DNA of 64,000 nt, taken from contig NZ_JACHXU010000007.1 in NCBI RefSeq assembly GCF_014192335.1, positions 1 to 64,000 of the forward strand, written 5' to 3'. Both the position numbers and the translations under genes were made by a program. The notes under the pieces were generated by a model, which saw nothing but the letters and a program-made list of their open reading frames with translations, was not told the DNA's origin and searched no databases. How positions within the stretch are numbered: the first letter of the stretch is position 1; every line of letters begins with the position of its first letter. Below are positions 7,345 through 17,223 of the stretch, piece by piece. The DNA is from Aporhodopirellula rubra (GTDB lineage Bacteria > Planctomycetota > Planctomycetia > Pirellulales > Pirellulaceae).

Positions 7345-8571
7345 ATGTCCACAAAATGGACTCATCGTTTTCTACGGCGTTTAATCGCCGGTGGTCTCGT
7401 AATCTGTGGCGGTGTTGCTCCAGTCACGTTCTCTCGTGCGGCCGACACCGACGGCGTACCGCTCGAATTGGTGACGGGTCTCTACGAAGAGGCCGAAGCG
7501 GTCCACGGAGTCGAAACGATTCCGACGATGGACGAAGTTGCGGCCAGTGATTCGTTGCAACTGTGTGCGTCAGAGAGCGGTTGCCTTTCGATGATGGGCT
7601 CCGGGGGAATCCTCGAAGGAGCGTTGCTCGCCAACCGAGGCAAAACGGCCAAGTGCCCTCAACCATGGTGGGCTCACCGCAGCGGCGTGTATGGCGAGTA
7701 CCTGTTTCTCACCGCAGGCAGCAGCGACCTGATCTACGCGGTCGAAGGAACCGATCCGGATCCGGCCGCGGGCACGCCAACCGGCCCGATCGGGATTGCC
7801 CAAATGGAAGGCTCTTCAGGTTTCCGTACCGGGTTTGCACTCGCATCGAGCCCATGCAGTAGCCTGAACGTGGGATACAGTTTCTGGCAGGGCAGTACAT
7901 TTGACGTGATCAACGCCGATGACGGTGCCGGTTACGTACTGAACTCGCAGTTGCTGCACCCTTCGCTCGACAACACCGGCGTCAGCAGCTTGCAGTCCAA
8001 CGCGGACCACGAAATCTCATTCCAAACTGTGGATGTGAACTACCGCCACCTTTGGAAGCAGGCCGGTGCACTGGCCGTCAACTGGACCGCTGGTCTTCGC
8101 TACAGCAACCTCGAGCAAACGATGCGAAGTCAGCAAACGTACCAAGTCGCCAACGGCTTGACGGACGTGACCACCGACATCGACTTCAACGGTTTCGGAC
8201 TGACCGGCGGTTTGGATCTGAAGCGATACAGTTGCGAGACCGGCCTGTACATCTACGGCCAAGGCATGGCGAGTCTTCTCGCCGGTGACTGGAAAGCCGA
8301 CTACCGCCAAGCCAACCAATTTGACGGTGGCGAAGCCCGCAATTCGTACGAAGACTTCCACGCGACACCAATCCTCGAAGGCGAAATCGGACTGGGTTGG
8401 CAAAGCCCGACTGGATGCGTGAAGCTGCAGAGCGGCTACACGATGGCCGGTTGGTACTCCGCCGTCACGACGCGTGGCTACATCGACGCGGTTCGCAACA
8501 GCGACCTGATCGACATCGGCGAAACGATCACGTTCAGTGGTCTGACCTCACGCTTGACCGTGCAATTCTAA
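7345..8571 (+). CDS. Lpg1974-type outer-membrane beta-barrel protein
   Basis: The 408-aa product begins at ATG 7345 with AGGG ten bases upstream. It has a signal peptide (MSTKWTHRFLRRLIAGGL..., likely cleaved after SRA). After a ~70-residue Cys-containing linker, WWAHRSGVYGEYLFL starts a series of alternating amphipathic strands. Examples are GFRTGFALASS, LNVGYSFWQG, VDVNYRHLWK, TAGLRYSNLEQ and EIGLGWQS. The last strand ends in LTSRLTVQF with a terminal Phe, as in BAM substrates. This pattern matches the Lpg1974/Legionella_OMP family common in planctomycetes. Pore function is inferred. Confidence 0.8.
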   Translation: MSTKWTHRFLRRLIAGGLVICGGVAPVTFSRAADTDGVPLELVTGLYEEAEAVHGVETIPTMDEVAASDSLQLCASESGCLSMMGSGGILEGALLANRGKTAKCPQPWWAHRSGVYGEYLFLTAGSSDLIYAVEGTDPDPAAGTPTGPIGIAQMEGSSGFRTGFALASSPCSSLNVGYSFWQGSTFDVINADDGAGYVLNSQLLHPSLDNTGVSSLQSNADHEISFQTVDVNYRHLWKQAGALAVNWTAGLRYSNLEQTMRSQQTYQVANGLTDVTTDIDFNGFGLTGGLDLKRYSCETGLYIYGQGMASLLAGDWKADYRQANQFDGGEARNSYEDFHATPILEGEIGLGWQSPTGCVKLQSGYTMAGWYSAVTTRGYIDAVRNSDLIDIGETITFSGLTSRLTVQF

Positions 8572-8707
8572 AACGCCGCGACTTTAAATTGTCGGGCATC
8601 CACGCCCGCCAGAGACAACAACGCGCCTCGTGAATCCTCGTTACCGGACATGCTCACCGGTAAACGGATTCCGGCCGTTGATCACCGCCCCCGACAACCC
8701 GAACGCA

Positions 8708-11700
8708 TTATTTGCGTTTGGGTTGATTCGTGTTTGAACGTGACGGCGGCGTGTGAACCTTCAGCACCGGGATGTCTTCCGATGCGACTAAGGAACCGGT
8801 GCCCGTCGCGGTGACCTCCGACATGCCTGTTTCGGCGACGTCGGTTTGCCATGCGGTGACGGGTTCGGATTCAACATTCTGGCCGTCGCGTGAACCGTCG
8901 GGCTGGATCAGAAACCCCAAGCGTGGCTTGAAACATTTGCCCAACGGACTGATCAGCAAAGCGGGAAGCAGAACCAAGTCGCCTATCAACGCGGCGGCGA
9001 GCATGACGAGCATGAGCGTGCCGAATCGCTGCGTTGGCGTGAACGTAGAAAGTGCGAAGACGAACAGTCCGAGCCCTCCCACGATGGTCGTCTGAGTCAT
9101 GGCTGGGCCGACCTTACGATACGTCTCGATCACGGCGTCGTATCGCGACTTGCCGGCCTCCAGGAATTGCCGGTACCACGACAAGAAGTGAATCGTGTCG
9201 TCGACCGCGACCCCCATGGCAACCGACGCGGTCATCATGGTGCCGATATCGACCGCGATTCCCGCGAGCCCCATCAATCCAAACACCAATAACACGGGGA
9301 AGAGGTTCGGAATCATCGACACGGCACCGGCCGCGCACCCATCGAGCAGGTTCCGAGGTGCCAACCACTGCGACGGGAAACTGCCGGGATTGAGCAGCAC
9401 GACCATCACCAGACCGATCAACACGAACGCCATCATGATGGATTCGAGCAGACTGCCCAGCAACGTCCGCTGCGCTTTGTAGACGACCGGAACGACACCG
9501 GTGAAGACGACCTGCGGTGAGACGGCTTGGGCAACGTCGAAAACGGGGACGCGCCGATCACCTTTGCTAATCCGGATCGCGTTCGGGTTGTTCAAATGAA
9601 CGCTCGACGCGGGGATCGTGACAATTTCTTTACCAATCGGGTGAGCGGCGATCTCGTCGGCATGAATGACGATCTTTGCCGATGCCAACCATTCCGATGC
9701 CTGCGAAGCGGGGCCGAGATGCAGATGCTCCGATCCCACACGTTGATTGACGAGCGACTCTTCAATCCCGTCGACCCAGATCACGGCATCGACGGCTGCG
9801 ATGAGTTGTTCCCATTTCGGATCGCCCGGTTTGACTTTGCTGTCCGGGTCGTTCGGATCGATCCAGATCGGACGTCGGATCCGCTCATTGCCCAGCAGCT
9901 CATGCAGCGTGCTGAGGTAAACGGCCGAAACGTCGGCGGAACCGTCATCTTTGACCAGGGTCGCGTTGGCAAGGTCTTGCACGCGGTCGCTGCCGACGAT
10001 CAAGACGCGTTGCTTTCCGGTCATTCCGCCTTCGGCTTGACTGAGCGATTGCAACAGAGCAGCCCGCGTGCGGTAGGCTTCCAGGACGGGCGACACGACA
10101 TCACGGAGGTCATTGATAAACAAACCGTAATCGTTGTCCGACAACGCGCTGACACGCAAACTCAATCGCCACATTTCGCTTCCGGCGAGCGGTCCGTTCT
10201 GTTCAATCTTGACGAAGTCACTCTCGAGCAACTCATCCTTCACCGCCCCGATTCGTCGATTCATTTGGCTTCGCACGACATCGTAACCGTTGCTCACGCC
10301 AGGCAATGCTGGCAGGAACGTGTCCATGCTCGATGCCTGACCGACTTCGCCGGTGCCCTCTTCACCGAGGGTCCGCGTGACGGCGATTCGAATCCGCGAG
10401 ACCGCTTCGATCCGCTCAAGAAGCGTGAGCGAAACTGGGTCATCGGACGCGCCATCGTCGACAGCATCCGAACCACGGTTCACGACGTTCGTTGATGCCA
10501 CGACGGTATCATCGGGAGTGATGTAATCGCGTTGCATTTCTCGCGGCATGCGTACCACGATTTCCATCGGGACGAGCTTGCCAAAGTTCTCTTCGAGCCA
10601 TGCGTAGTCTCGAAGGATTCGAGCATTGGAATCAAACAGCTTGAGAAGCTGGACCGACGTCGTGATCCGGAACAGTCCCGTCGACGCGATCGCGAGCCCG
10701 ATCAAACAGGTGATCGCAACGACTCGATGGTTACCCGTGATGAAACGTCCAAACGCAGCCCACCATGCGGACAACTCCATGTCCATCGCGACCGGGAAAG
10801 CCGCCGAGGGATCGGGTTGACCGCCATCTTTGTGTTGCCGGTCCGCCTTCGTTTTCTTGGCCTTCTTCTTGTCCACGAACTTCGGTGCGAAGACTTCGAG
10901 AGCGGCGGGCAAGTACGAGAACAAAATAGCCAGCGTCGCGATCACACCGATTGCGGAATACAGACCGAAGTTACTGATCGGTTTGAGGTTACTCGTGTAG
11001 AGCGAGCCGAGACCGATGGCGGTGGTGACGGCGGCGAGCGTGCACGGCAACAATGCGTGACGAAGAGCCCGTCCTGCGGCGCCTCGTTGGCCTCCCATAC
11101 GGACTTCATCGCGGTAGTAATTGATCACGTGAATCGCACCCGAGAGACCGAGCACGTAGACCAGCGATGGCATGCTCAACAGAATCGCGTCGACGCGTCC
11201 GCCGGTCCATCCGACCATCGCCATCGATAACATCGCGGCGGCACCACCGACGACGAATAGCATCAGCGTGGTCTTCAAACTGCGAAAGCAGACGTACGAC
11301 AATCCGACACCGATCAGGATGCAGTAACCGATCAAACGGACCAACGTCACCGTGCCTTCTTCATCGATCGCGATGTTGTCGATCGGTGGGCCCCCCATAC
11401 GCAGCGGAGGCATTCCGCCCACGGTTTCGGGTGGCTCACGATTGAACGGTGGCGGGGCGGTGGACGGTGGCGACGGTGGATGCACGCCACTTTGTTCGGC
11501 GAGGGCGAGCAGGCGACCTTGCGGGCTACCCAACGTTCCACGGCCGATCGCGTAGGCCAAATTGTCTTTCGCCAAATCAGTCAGCGTGACCAACAGACAC
11601 GTCAAGCGCGCGGGGGCTTCGACTTCCAACGCGTCAAAAACCTCATACCACGCTTCGGTTTGGACGGACGTGATCGCGGTCGGGATCGCGTCAACGTCTC

Positions 11701-12688
11701 CGTCAAATCGTTGGTCAGCAAAGTGCTGCAATGTGGACGTGACTCGAAACTCATAATCGCTCGGCAATTGCTCGCGACGTTCGGGCGACAGCACGTCCGC
11801 AAAATTTTCGGCCGTCCACTCAAACCCCGGTGGAACGGCGGGCGCGAACAGACTGCCAGTGAGTCGTTCCATCGCGCGACGGCGGGCCACGATCGGACGC
11901 AGTTCCGGTGCGGTGGTATCAACCGGCCACAGGGCGCCGCCTTCGGACGCCAATTCGTTGACGATGGTAGAACCCGTTTGGACCGTCTGGAACAAAGGGG
12001 CACACAATAATGTCGGGTCGTTGTAGAACTCGTTGATCTTTTCCTGCGTCGACGGTTCGCCGAGGGCGGTAACGAGTTTGCCCTTGAGTTCGTAACTCCC
12101 GGTCGCTTTCTTGATCGAGCGCAATAAACCCGCGGGACCGTTGCTGGCTTCTTCCCAACGATAGAACCGCCCGTCGGGAGTGATGAAGTACCACGTCCCG
12201 TCGGCCGAGGCGACCCACTTCTCATCGAGTCCGCCCCAATTATCGAGATCTTGCCCCGGAGGCAATAACTTCAGCTCCTCGCCCAGGGCTCGTGCGCGTA
12301 CACGTGTTCGACGTTCGGCGAGCGACAACCCGCTCGCCACATCGGCTTCTTCGGCGAGCAATTGTTTGCGGAAGTCGGCAGACTCATGCAGCAGTTTGTT
12401 TTCGAGCAGGTGCAAACGCTGATCGCCGACCGTGCAACCGGGCCACGTCGCCAGCACAAAGCTTTCACCCGCAAAATGCTCCGCGAACCAGTCCAGCTCG
12501 GCGGTTTCGGGAAAATCACTCGGCAGCCAATCCTTGATGTCATTTTCTTTGTTCTGCAACCCCATGCGGGCCCCGCGAAATGCGGACGGCAGAATGAAGA
12601 AGAAGCCCATCAAAACCAGCAATGCCATGCTGGTCCCTAACGGGCCGGGCCGCTCTAGAAACGAACGCGAGGTGGAAGACGAGCTCAT
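8708..12688 (-). CDS. RND/MMPL-superfamily exporter, 1326 aa
   Basis: One N-terminal membrane helix (residues ~20-37) is followed by a ~410-residue extracytoplasmic domain. A block of about five helices follows (~450-620), then a further helix (~655), a second large soluble domain (~680-1070), and a final block of helices (~1073-1260). The last block carries MGVAVDDTIHFLSWYRQF, the characteristic acidic signature of RND/SSD permeases. The twofold layout is that of MMPL/HpnN-like exporters, which move lipids or hydrophobic compounds across the inner membrane. A Pro-rich loop lies at ~410-435 and a Lys-rich cytosolic linker at ~625. No adaptor or outer-membrane gene is directly adjacent. Confidence 0.85.
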   Translation of the reverse strand: MSSSSTSRSFLERPGPLGTSMALLVLMGFFFILPSAFRGARMGLQNKENDIKDWLPSDFPETAELDWFAEHFAGESFVLATWPGCTVGDQRLHLLENKLLHESADFRKQLLAEEADVASGLSLAERRTRVRARALGEELKLLPPGQDLDNWGGLDEKWVASADGTWYFITPDGRFYRWEEASNGPAGLLRSIKKATGSYELKGKLVTALGEPSTQEKINEFYNDPTLLCAPLFQTVQTGSTIVNELASEGGALWPVDTTAPELRPIVARRRAMERLTGSLFAPAVPPGFEWTAENFADVLSPERREQLPSDYEFRVTSTLQHFADQRFDGDVDAIPTAITSVQTEAWYEVFDALEVEAPARLTCLLVTLTDLAKDNLAYAIGRGTLGSPQGRLLALAEQSGVHPPSPPSTAPPPFNREPPETVGGMPPLRMGGPPIDNIAIDEEGTVTLVRLIGYCILIGVGLSYVCFRSLKTTLMLFVVGGAAAMLSMAMVGWTGGRVDAILLSMPSLVYVLGLSGAIHVINYYRDEVRMGGQRGAAGRALRHALLPCTLAAVTTAIGLGSLYTSNLKPISNFGLYSAIGVIATLAILFSYLPAALEVFAPKFVDKKKAKKTKADRQHKDGGQPDPSAAFPVAMDMELSAWWAAFGRFITGNHRVVAITCLIGLAIASTGLFRITTSVQLLKLFDSNARILRDYAWLEENFGKLVPMEIVVRMPREMQRDYITPDDTVVASTNVVNRGSDAVDDGASDDPVSLTLLERIEAVSRIRIAVTRTLGEEGTGEVGQASSMDTFLPALPGVSNGYDVVRSQMNRRIGAVKDELLESDFVKIEQNGPLAGSEMWRLSLRVSALSDNDYGLFINDLRDVVSPVLEAYRTRAALLQSLSQAEGGMTGKQRVLIVGSDRVQDLANATLVKDDGSADVSAVYLSTLHELLGNERIRRPIWIDPNDPDSKVKPGDPKWEQLIAAVDAVIWVDGIEESLVNQRVGSEHLHLGPASQASEWLASAKIVIHADEIAAHPIGKEIVTIPASSVHLNNPNAIRISKGDRRVPVFDVAQAVSPQVVFTGVVPVVYKAQRTLLGSLLESIMMAFVLIGLVMVVLLNPGSFPSQWLAPRNLLDGCAAGAVSMIPNLFPVLLVFGLMGLAGIAVDIGTMMTASVAMGVAVDDTIHFLSWYRQFLEAGKSRYDAVIETYRKVGPAMTQTTIVGGLGLFVFALSTFTPTQRFGTLMLVMLAAALIGDLVLLPALLISPLGKCFKPRLGFLIQPDGSRDGQNVESEPVTAWQTDVAETGMSEVTATGTGSLVASEDIPVLKVHTPPSRSNTNQPKRK

Positions 12689-13143
12689 ACGCGGAATGCG
12701 ATGGGTGGAGAGGCGTGGGGATGCGAATTGCTGTGAAAAGAGACTTAACCACGCAAGCCGCCAGATTTTCGGATCGATACGGCTGGTTTGTCAAACCACA
12801 CAGGCTAACGAGAACACGTCCGCAAAACCATTGCTATCTGAACCATCCCACCCGATTTATGGGCCGATACCGACGGGTGGGGAGGGTGAGCGAAGCTGGT
12901 CGGTCTGCAAAAGGATGGAGGACTGAGTCGAGGCGACCGTTCAGGCCAATTCCCGGCGAACCACGAAGACATCCCGCGACCGATTAACGGCATGGTTCCG
13001 CAAACCCTTTTGCCGACCAAAAGCCGCCTGTGATCCCATTCCGGGGGTCGTTGGAGACGCTGGTAATGCCTAGAGAGCGACCGGCTAGGGCAGTTGCGGA
13101 CCGCCCGTTGCGAAATGGTTCGCTCGGCGATTAACATAATGTC
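12689..13143. other. Divergent intergenic region
   Basis: This gap lies between the start of the RND exporter and the start of the ABC permease. I see no gene, terminator or repeat. It should carry promoters for both directions. Confidence 0.4.
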
Positions 13144-14994
13144 ATGCTAGGACCTGTATTTAACCGAGAAGCGTCTGTCGCCCCCAAGCGTTCGTCAACC
13201 TATTTGGCTCGCGGAATTTATCTGTTGACGCTGTTCCTGCTGCTGTGCACCGGGTATCTGGTGCTCGATGGCTCGAGGTCGCTGTTCGCGAACTCAGATG
13301 CCGCCAAATTCGGCGGCTGGATGTTTCGCTTGCTGGCCCCATTGGAACTTGTGATCCTCTCAGCACTCGCAGCAATTGGTGCTGCCAGTAACGTGGCCCA
13401 GGAAAAAGACCGCCGCACCTTGTTGCTGCTCTTGATGACTCGATTGTCGGGTTTCGAGATTGTCGCCGGCAAAACAGCCTCGGCGTTGCTCACTCCCCTG
13501 AGTCTGCTGATCGTTTCGTTGCCGCTGTTCCTCACCTTGCCTCTACTCGGAGGCGTCGCACCGAGTCAGGTATTCGCGGTGTTCCTTGTGATCGCTGTCA
13601 GCGTCGTCGTCTCCGCCGCCGTCGGTACGGTTGTCGCATTGTGGCGAGAAAAGACGTTCCAATCGATCGCGTTGACGTTCCTCGTGTTGCTGCTGTTGGT
13701 CGCCGCCGGAGAAATCCTGGCCAGCACATCGCTGACCGATGCGGCTTGGGCGACATCGATCAGTCCACCGCGTGCACTGATCGCCGCCACGAACACAACC
13801 TCGAACGTGTTGACGATGTTGCGGTCGGGTGAGGGATGGTTCGTCATCTTCGGCAGCCTTGTGTCCGTCATTGTGCTGGCAATCGGGATTGCCAAAGTCC
13901 GGGTGTGGAACCCTTCACGCGAAGTCCGACTGAAGGCTCCCGAACCGGAAACCAGCGAGGAGTATCTTCGGGACATTTCGGCCGCCGAGAGACCTGCGGA
14001 ATTGGCGGGCGAAAACACCATGGCAGCGAACCTTGCGAGCAAGCCCGCCGAAGGGCCCATGTCCTGGAAAGTTCGCCAACCACGTCACGTTTGGGACAAC
14101 CCGATTTTGTGGCGTGAGGTGAGGACCTGGGCGTACGGAAGAAAAATCATCTTGATTCGCGCAGTCTTCGTTTTGATTTTTGCAATCATCACGGGTGCGA
14201 TCGCGTACCAAATCCAAAGTGGCGTGGCGATGGAACCGTCGGGCCGAATCGGGCGAGCCTTTCCTGCGGTGACGATTCCAATGGCAGCGTTGGGCGTGAT
14301 CAGCCTCGTGTTGGTCAACGCATTGGCGGTCACGTCGATCACCGGGGAACGTGACGGTTTGGCGCTGGACCTGTTGTTGGTCACGGACCTGCGACCGCGC
14401 GAGTTCATCTTTGGCAAATTGTTAGGTGTGATGTACGCGGCCAAAGAGTTGATCCTGTTGCCGATGGCTCTGATTGTGTACCTCGGTATCGCCGGCGTGA
14501 TGACGTTCGAGAACATGCAGTACGCAATTTTGGCCGCGATCGGGCTTTATGTCTTCGTCACAATGTTGGGCATCCACTCGGGACTCAATTATGTGTCCGG
14601 ACGGACGGCGACGCTCGCGAGTCTCGGAACGGTCTTCTTTCTATGTGTCGGGATTGCGATTTGCATGACGATCATGGTCAGTTTCCGTGGTGCGTTCCAA
14701 TTACAACTGGCCCCTTTCCTGGTCATGATCCTCGGCGGTGGTGCGGCATTGTTCGCGGCGTTGGGTTGGCGTAACCCATCATCGGCGATCTTCACAGCCG
14801 CGTTCGCGCTGCCGCTGATCACGTTCTATGCGATCACCCAGTTCCTGTTACAAACCGACCACCTTTACGTGGCAGCGGCGCTGATCTTTGGGTACGGGTT
14901 CACAACGGCCGCAATGATGATTCCGGCATTGAGCGAATTTGACGTTCCGCTCGAAGTCGAACCGTCCGAAACACCTGCGGAGCCATCCGCTTGA
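13144..14994 (+). CDS. ABC-2 type transporter permease, duplicated
   Basis: The 616-aa product has two similar membrane halves. Residues ~20-260 contain about six helices and the EKDRRTLLLLLMTRLSGFEIVAGK loop. After a charged linker (~270-325), residues ~340-600 contain six more, with the matching loop GERDGLALDLLLVTDLRPREFIFGK. This E-(K/R)-(D)-R-x-x-L-x-L-L-L signature is typical of ABC-2/NosY-like permeases. The ATP-binding subunit is not in the window. The gene overlaps the next one by four bases (TTGA), implying coupled translation. Confidence 0.8.
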   Translation: MLGPVFNREASVAPKRSSTYLARGIYLLTLFLLLCTGYLVLDGSRSLFANSDAAKFGGWMFRLLAPLELVILSALAAIGAASNVAQEKDRRTLLLLLMTRLSGFEIVAGKTASALLTPLSLLIVSLPLFLTLPLLGGVAPSQVFAVFLVIAVSVVVSAAVGTVVALWREKTFQSIALTFLVLLLLVAAGEILASTSLTDAAWATSISPPRALIAATNTTSNVLTMLRSGEGWFVIFGSLVSVIVLAIGIAKVRVWNPSREVRLKAPEPETSEEYLRDISAAERPAELAGENTMAANLASKPAEGPMSWKVRQPRHVWDNPILWREVRTWAYGRKIILIRAVFVLIFAIITGAIAYQIQSGVAMEPSGRIGRAFPAVTIPMAALGVISLVLVNALAVTSITGERDGLALDLLLVTDLRPREFIFGKLLGVMYAAKELILLPMALIVYLGIAGVMTFENMQYAILAAIGLYVFVTMLGIHSGLNYVSGRTATLASLGTVFFLCVGIAICMTIMVSFRGAFQLQLAPFLVMILGGGAALFAALGWRNPSSAIFTAAFALPLITFYAITQFLLQTDHLYVAAALIFGYGFTTAAMMIPALSEFDVPLEVEPSETPAEPSA

Positions 14995-16238
14995 GCGAAT
15001 TGGCGGCGCAGTGGCCTTTTCTCTTGGCAATGTTCGTGTTGATCGGTGCCAGCGGTCTGTTCAGCGGTAGCGAGGCGGCTTTGTTCTCGATCCGAGACCG
15101 TGAACGCAAGAAACTCCAGCGGAGTGGTGCGGCGGGTCGCGTCGTCAACCACTTGCTCGACATGCCCGATCAACTGCTCGCGGCGATCCTGTTCTGGAAC
15201 CTGTTGATCAACATGATCTACTTCGCGCTCGTCGCGATGGTATCAGCCGACATGTCTCGCCCGGGCGTGTTCACGTTCGCCGCTCTAGTCACAATCATCT
15301 TTTTCAGCGAAATGCTGCCCAAGAGCGTCGCCGTGATGACGCCGGTGCAAATCGCATTGGTTGTCGGCGTTCCGATCAAAGCAGCCGTCACCATGGTCGG
15401 GCCGGTACTGCCCGTGGTTCAGTGGGCAAACGAAGCGGCCGCGAGATTGCTGTGGCCATCATTCCAAAGCGAACCGGCAATCGACTTGGCCGACATCGAA
15501 CGAGCGATCGATCTCGGAACCGACGACGCGTTGCTGATCCGACGTGAACGTGCCGCCTTGCAGGCTCTCGTTTCGATGGCGGAAACGCGAGCAGACGAAA
15601 TGATGCGTCCGCGAAGCCGTTTGCTGGTTGCGACACCTCCCCTCGACCAATCGCTGCTGCACGCCGGTTCGCCTCCAGGTGGCTACATGATGGTGGCCGA
15701 CCCGCGCGACGAAACCGGCGAAACGTGGGTCGGATCGGTCGCGGTCAGGTTGCTGCGACCTCAACAATTTAGTGACCTCGCCGCAGCTGTTGATCCCGTG
15801 CTGTTTGTGCCATGGACCGCTCGTGTGTCACGTGTTTATGACGAATTGGAACGGCAAGACCTCAGCGTTGCGGTCGTGGTCAATGAGTTCGGTGAAGTCA
15901 TCGGCGCCCTCTCGATCGACGACATTCTTCGCGGTGTGTTAGCGAACAAGGGACAACGCGACGCCGCCGAAGATCAGATCAAACGTGTCGGTGGCGACCA
16001 CTATCGCATGGCGGGCATGACGAGTTTGCGGGCACTCGCTCGCACCCTTTCGATCGACGTCCCCGAAGAGCGTGCCGCGACGGTTTCCGGTTATGTCCAG
16101 CGGCACAACGAACGCGTGCCACGGGTCGGTGATGTCGCATCGCTACCTCCGTATGAATTGGTCGTCACGGACGAGGACGAAGACGACATCTGGATCGAGG
16201 CGTGGCGTGGTCCCGAAACGTCAGGAGAATCGACATGA
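14991..16238 (+). CDS. CNNM/CorC-type membrane protein with CBS domains
   Basis: It starts with TTG overlapping the stop of the permease gene. The N-terminal DUF21/CNNM region (residues ~1-150) has three to four helices and the hallmark LFSGSEAALFS. A CBS-pair region follows, containing MRPRSRLLVA and VAVVVNEFGEVIGALSIDDIL. A C-terminal CorC_HlyC-type segment has YRMAGMTSLRALARTLS and DVASLPPYELVV. Family members are implicated in Mg/Co efflux or resistance. The next gene is a paralogue beginning in an ATGA overlap. Confidence 0.85.
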   Translation: MSELAAQWPFLLAMFVLIGASGLFSGSEAALFSIRDRERKKLQRSGAAGRVVNHLLDMPDQLLAAILFWNLLINMIYFALVAMVSADMSRPGVFTFAALVTIIFFSEMLPKSVAVMTPVQIALVVGVPIKAAVTMVGPVLPVVQWANEAAARLLWPSFQSEPAIDLADIERAIDLGTDDALLIRRERAALQALVSMAETRADEMMRPRSRLLVATPPLDQSLLHAGSPPGGYMMVADPRDETGETWVGSVAVRLLRPQQFSDLAAAVDPVLFVPWTARVSRVYDELERQDLSVAVVVNEFGEVIGALSIDDILRGVLANKGQRDAAEDQIKRVGGDHYRMAGMTSLRALARTLSIDVPEERAATVSGYVQRHNERVPRVGDVASLPPYELVVTDEDEDDIWIEAWRGPETSGEST

Positions 16239-17173
16239 TCCTAGCGATACTTCTCTTTGCCATCGGCCTGACCTTAAGTGCGTTCTTCAGCGGAACCGAA
16301 ACGGGCTTGTATCGTGTCTCTCGGACGCGGCTCGTGCTCGACGGCCTAAGCGGTTCGTGGGCGGGACGTGGATTGGTGTGGTTGCTGAATCATCCCGCGA
16401 TCTTCGTCGCCACAACCCTGGTCGGCAACAACCTCGCAAACTACATGACCAGCTTCGCGATCGTGATGTTTGTGGGCGTTGCGTTTTCCGGTGGAGCGGG
16501 CGTGGAGTTGGGCCTGACGGTGATGATGACTCCGGTGGTGTTCGTGTTCGGTGAATTGCTACCGAAGCACTTGTTCTTCCAAGCCCCCTATCGACTGCTG
16601 ACGTCAACGCGATGGGTCTTGCTGACGGCAACGATTTTGTTCTCCCCGGCGTCGAGCCTGCTCGCGCTGCTCGGCAACGCGTTGCAAGCGATGACGGGAC
16701 AGACGCCGTTTCGCCTGAGCCTATCGATGGCGCGCGGAGACCTAAACCGGGTTCTCCAAGACGGACACGAAGCGGGCATTTTGACCACGAGCCAACGATC
16801 CCTGGCGCAGAACATCTTTGAAATCGGCAATCAAACCGCAGTTCAATTCGGGGTCCGCCCGGATCGATTGGCGGTTGTGAACTCGCCCGTTGATTTGGCG
16901 ACCGCCCGCCATCAAGCTCGCCGGTGCAACCATCCGATTATCCTGGTCCGTCGTCGCGGGCGGATCATCGGTTTTTACCGATTCTCTGACCTGATCGGCA
17001 AAGAAACCGTCCCCGAACCGCTGCCGATCGTTCGCGGTTCGCTGACCGACCGGCACCTCGGCGTCTTGCTCCGTCTCTACGATGCGAACAGCGACGTCGC
17101 CGTGCTCTACGACGCGACCGGCAACCTAGCCGGCGTGGTCACGCGCCGGCAACTGCTGCAGCCATTGATGTAG
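16235..17173 (+). CDS. Second CNNM/DUF21 membrane protein
   Basis: The ATG at 16235 overlaps the upstream stop (ATGA) and is preceded by AGGAG. The 312-aa product has the DUF21 hallmark FFSGTETGLYRVSRTRL, about four membrane helices, and FGELLPKHLFFQAPYRLL. CBS-like segments follow: HPIILVRRRGRIIGFYRFSDL and VAVLYDATGNLAGVVTRRQLL. No CorC_HlyC domain is present, so it is shorter than its partner. The overlapping start suggests the two may form a heteromeric transporter; this is inference. Confidence 0.83.
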   Translation: MILAILLFAIGLTLSAFFSGTETGLYRVSRTRLVLDGLSGSWAGRGLVWLLNHPAIFVATTLVGNNLANYMTSFAIVMFVGVAFSGGAGVELGLTVMMTPVVFVFGELLPKHLFFQAPYRLLTSTRWVLLTATILFSPASSLLALLGNALQAMTGQTPFRLSLSMARGDLNRVLQDGHEAGILTTSQRSLAQNIFEIGNQTAVQFGVRPDRLAVVNSPVDLATARHQARRCNHPIILVRRRGRIIGFYRFSDLIGKETVPEPLPIVRGSLTDRHLGVLLRLYDANSDVAVLYDATGNLAGVVTRRQLLQPLM

Positions 17174-17223
17174 GCTCCGGCCGTCAACCGCAAGACAGCT
17201 CAACGACACCGAGACGTTCAACG

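Noticed and set aside
9527-10495. Long plus-strand frame opposite the RND exporter
   Set aside because: Antisense shadow of a strongly supported gene; no family match.
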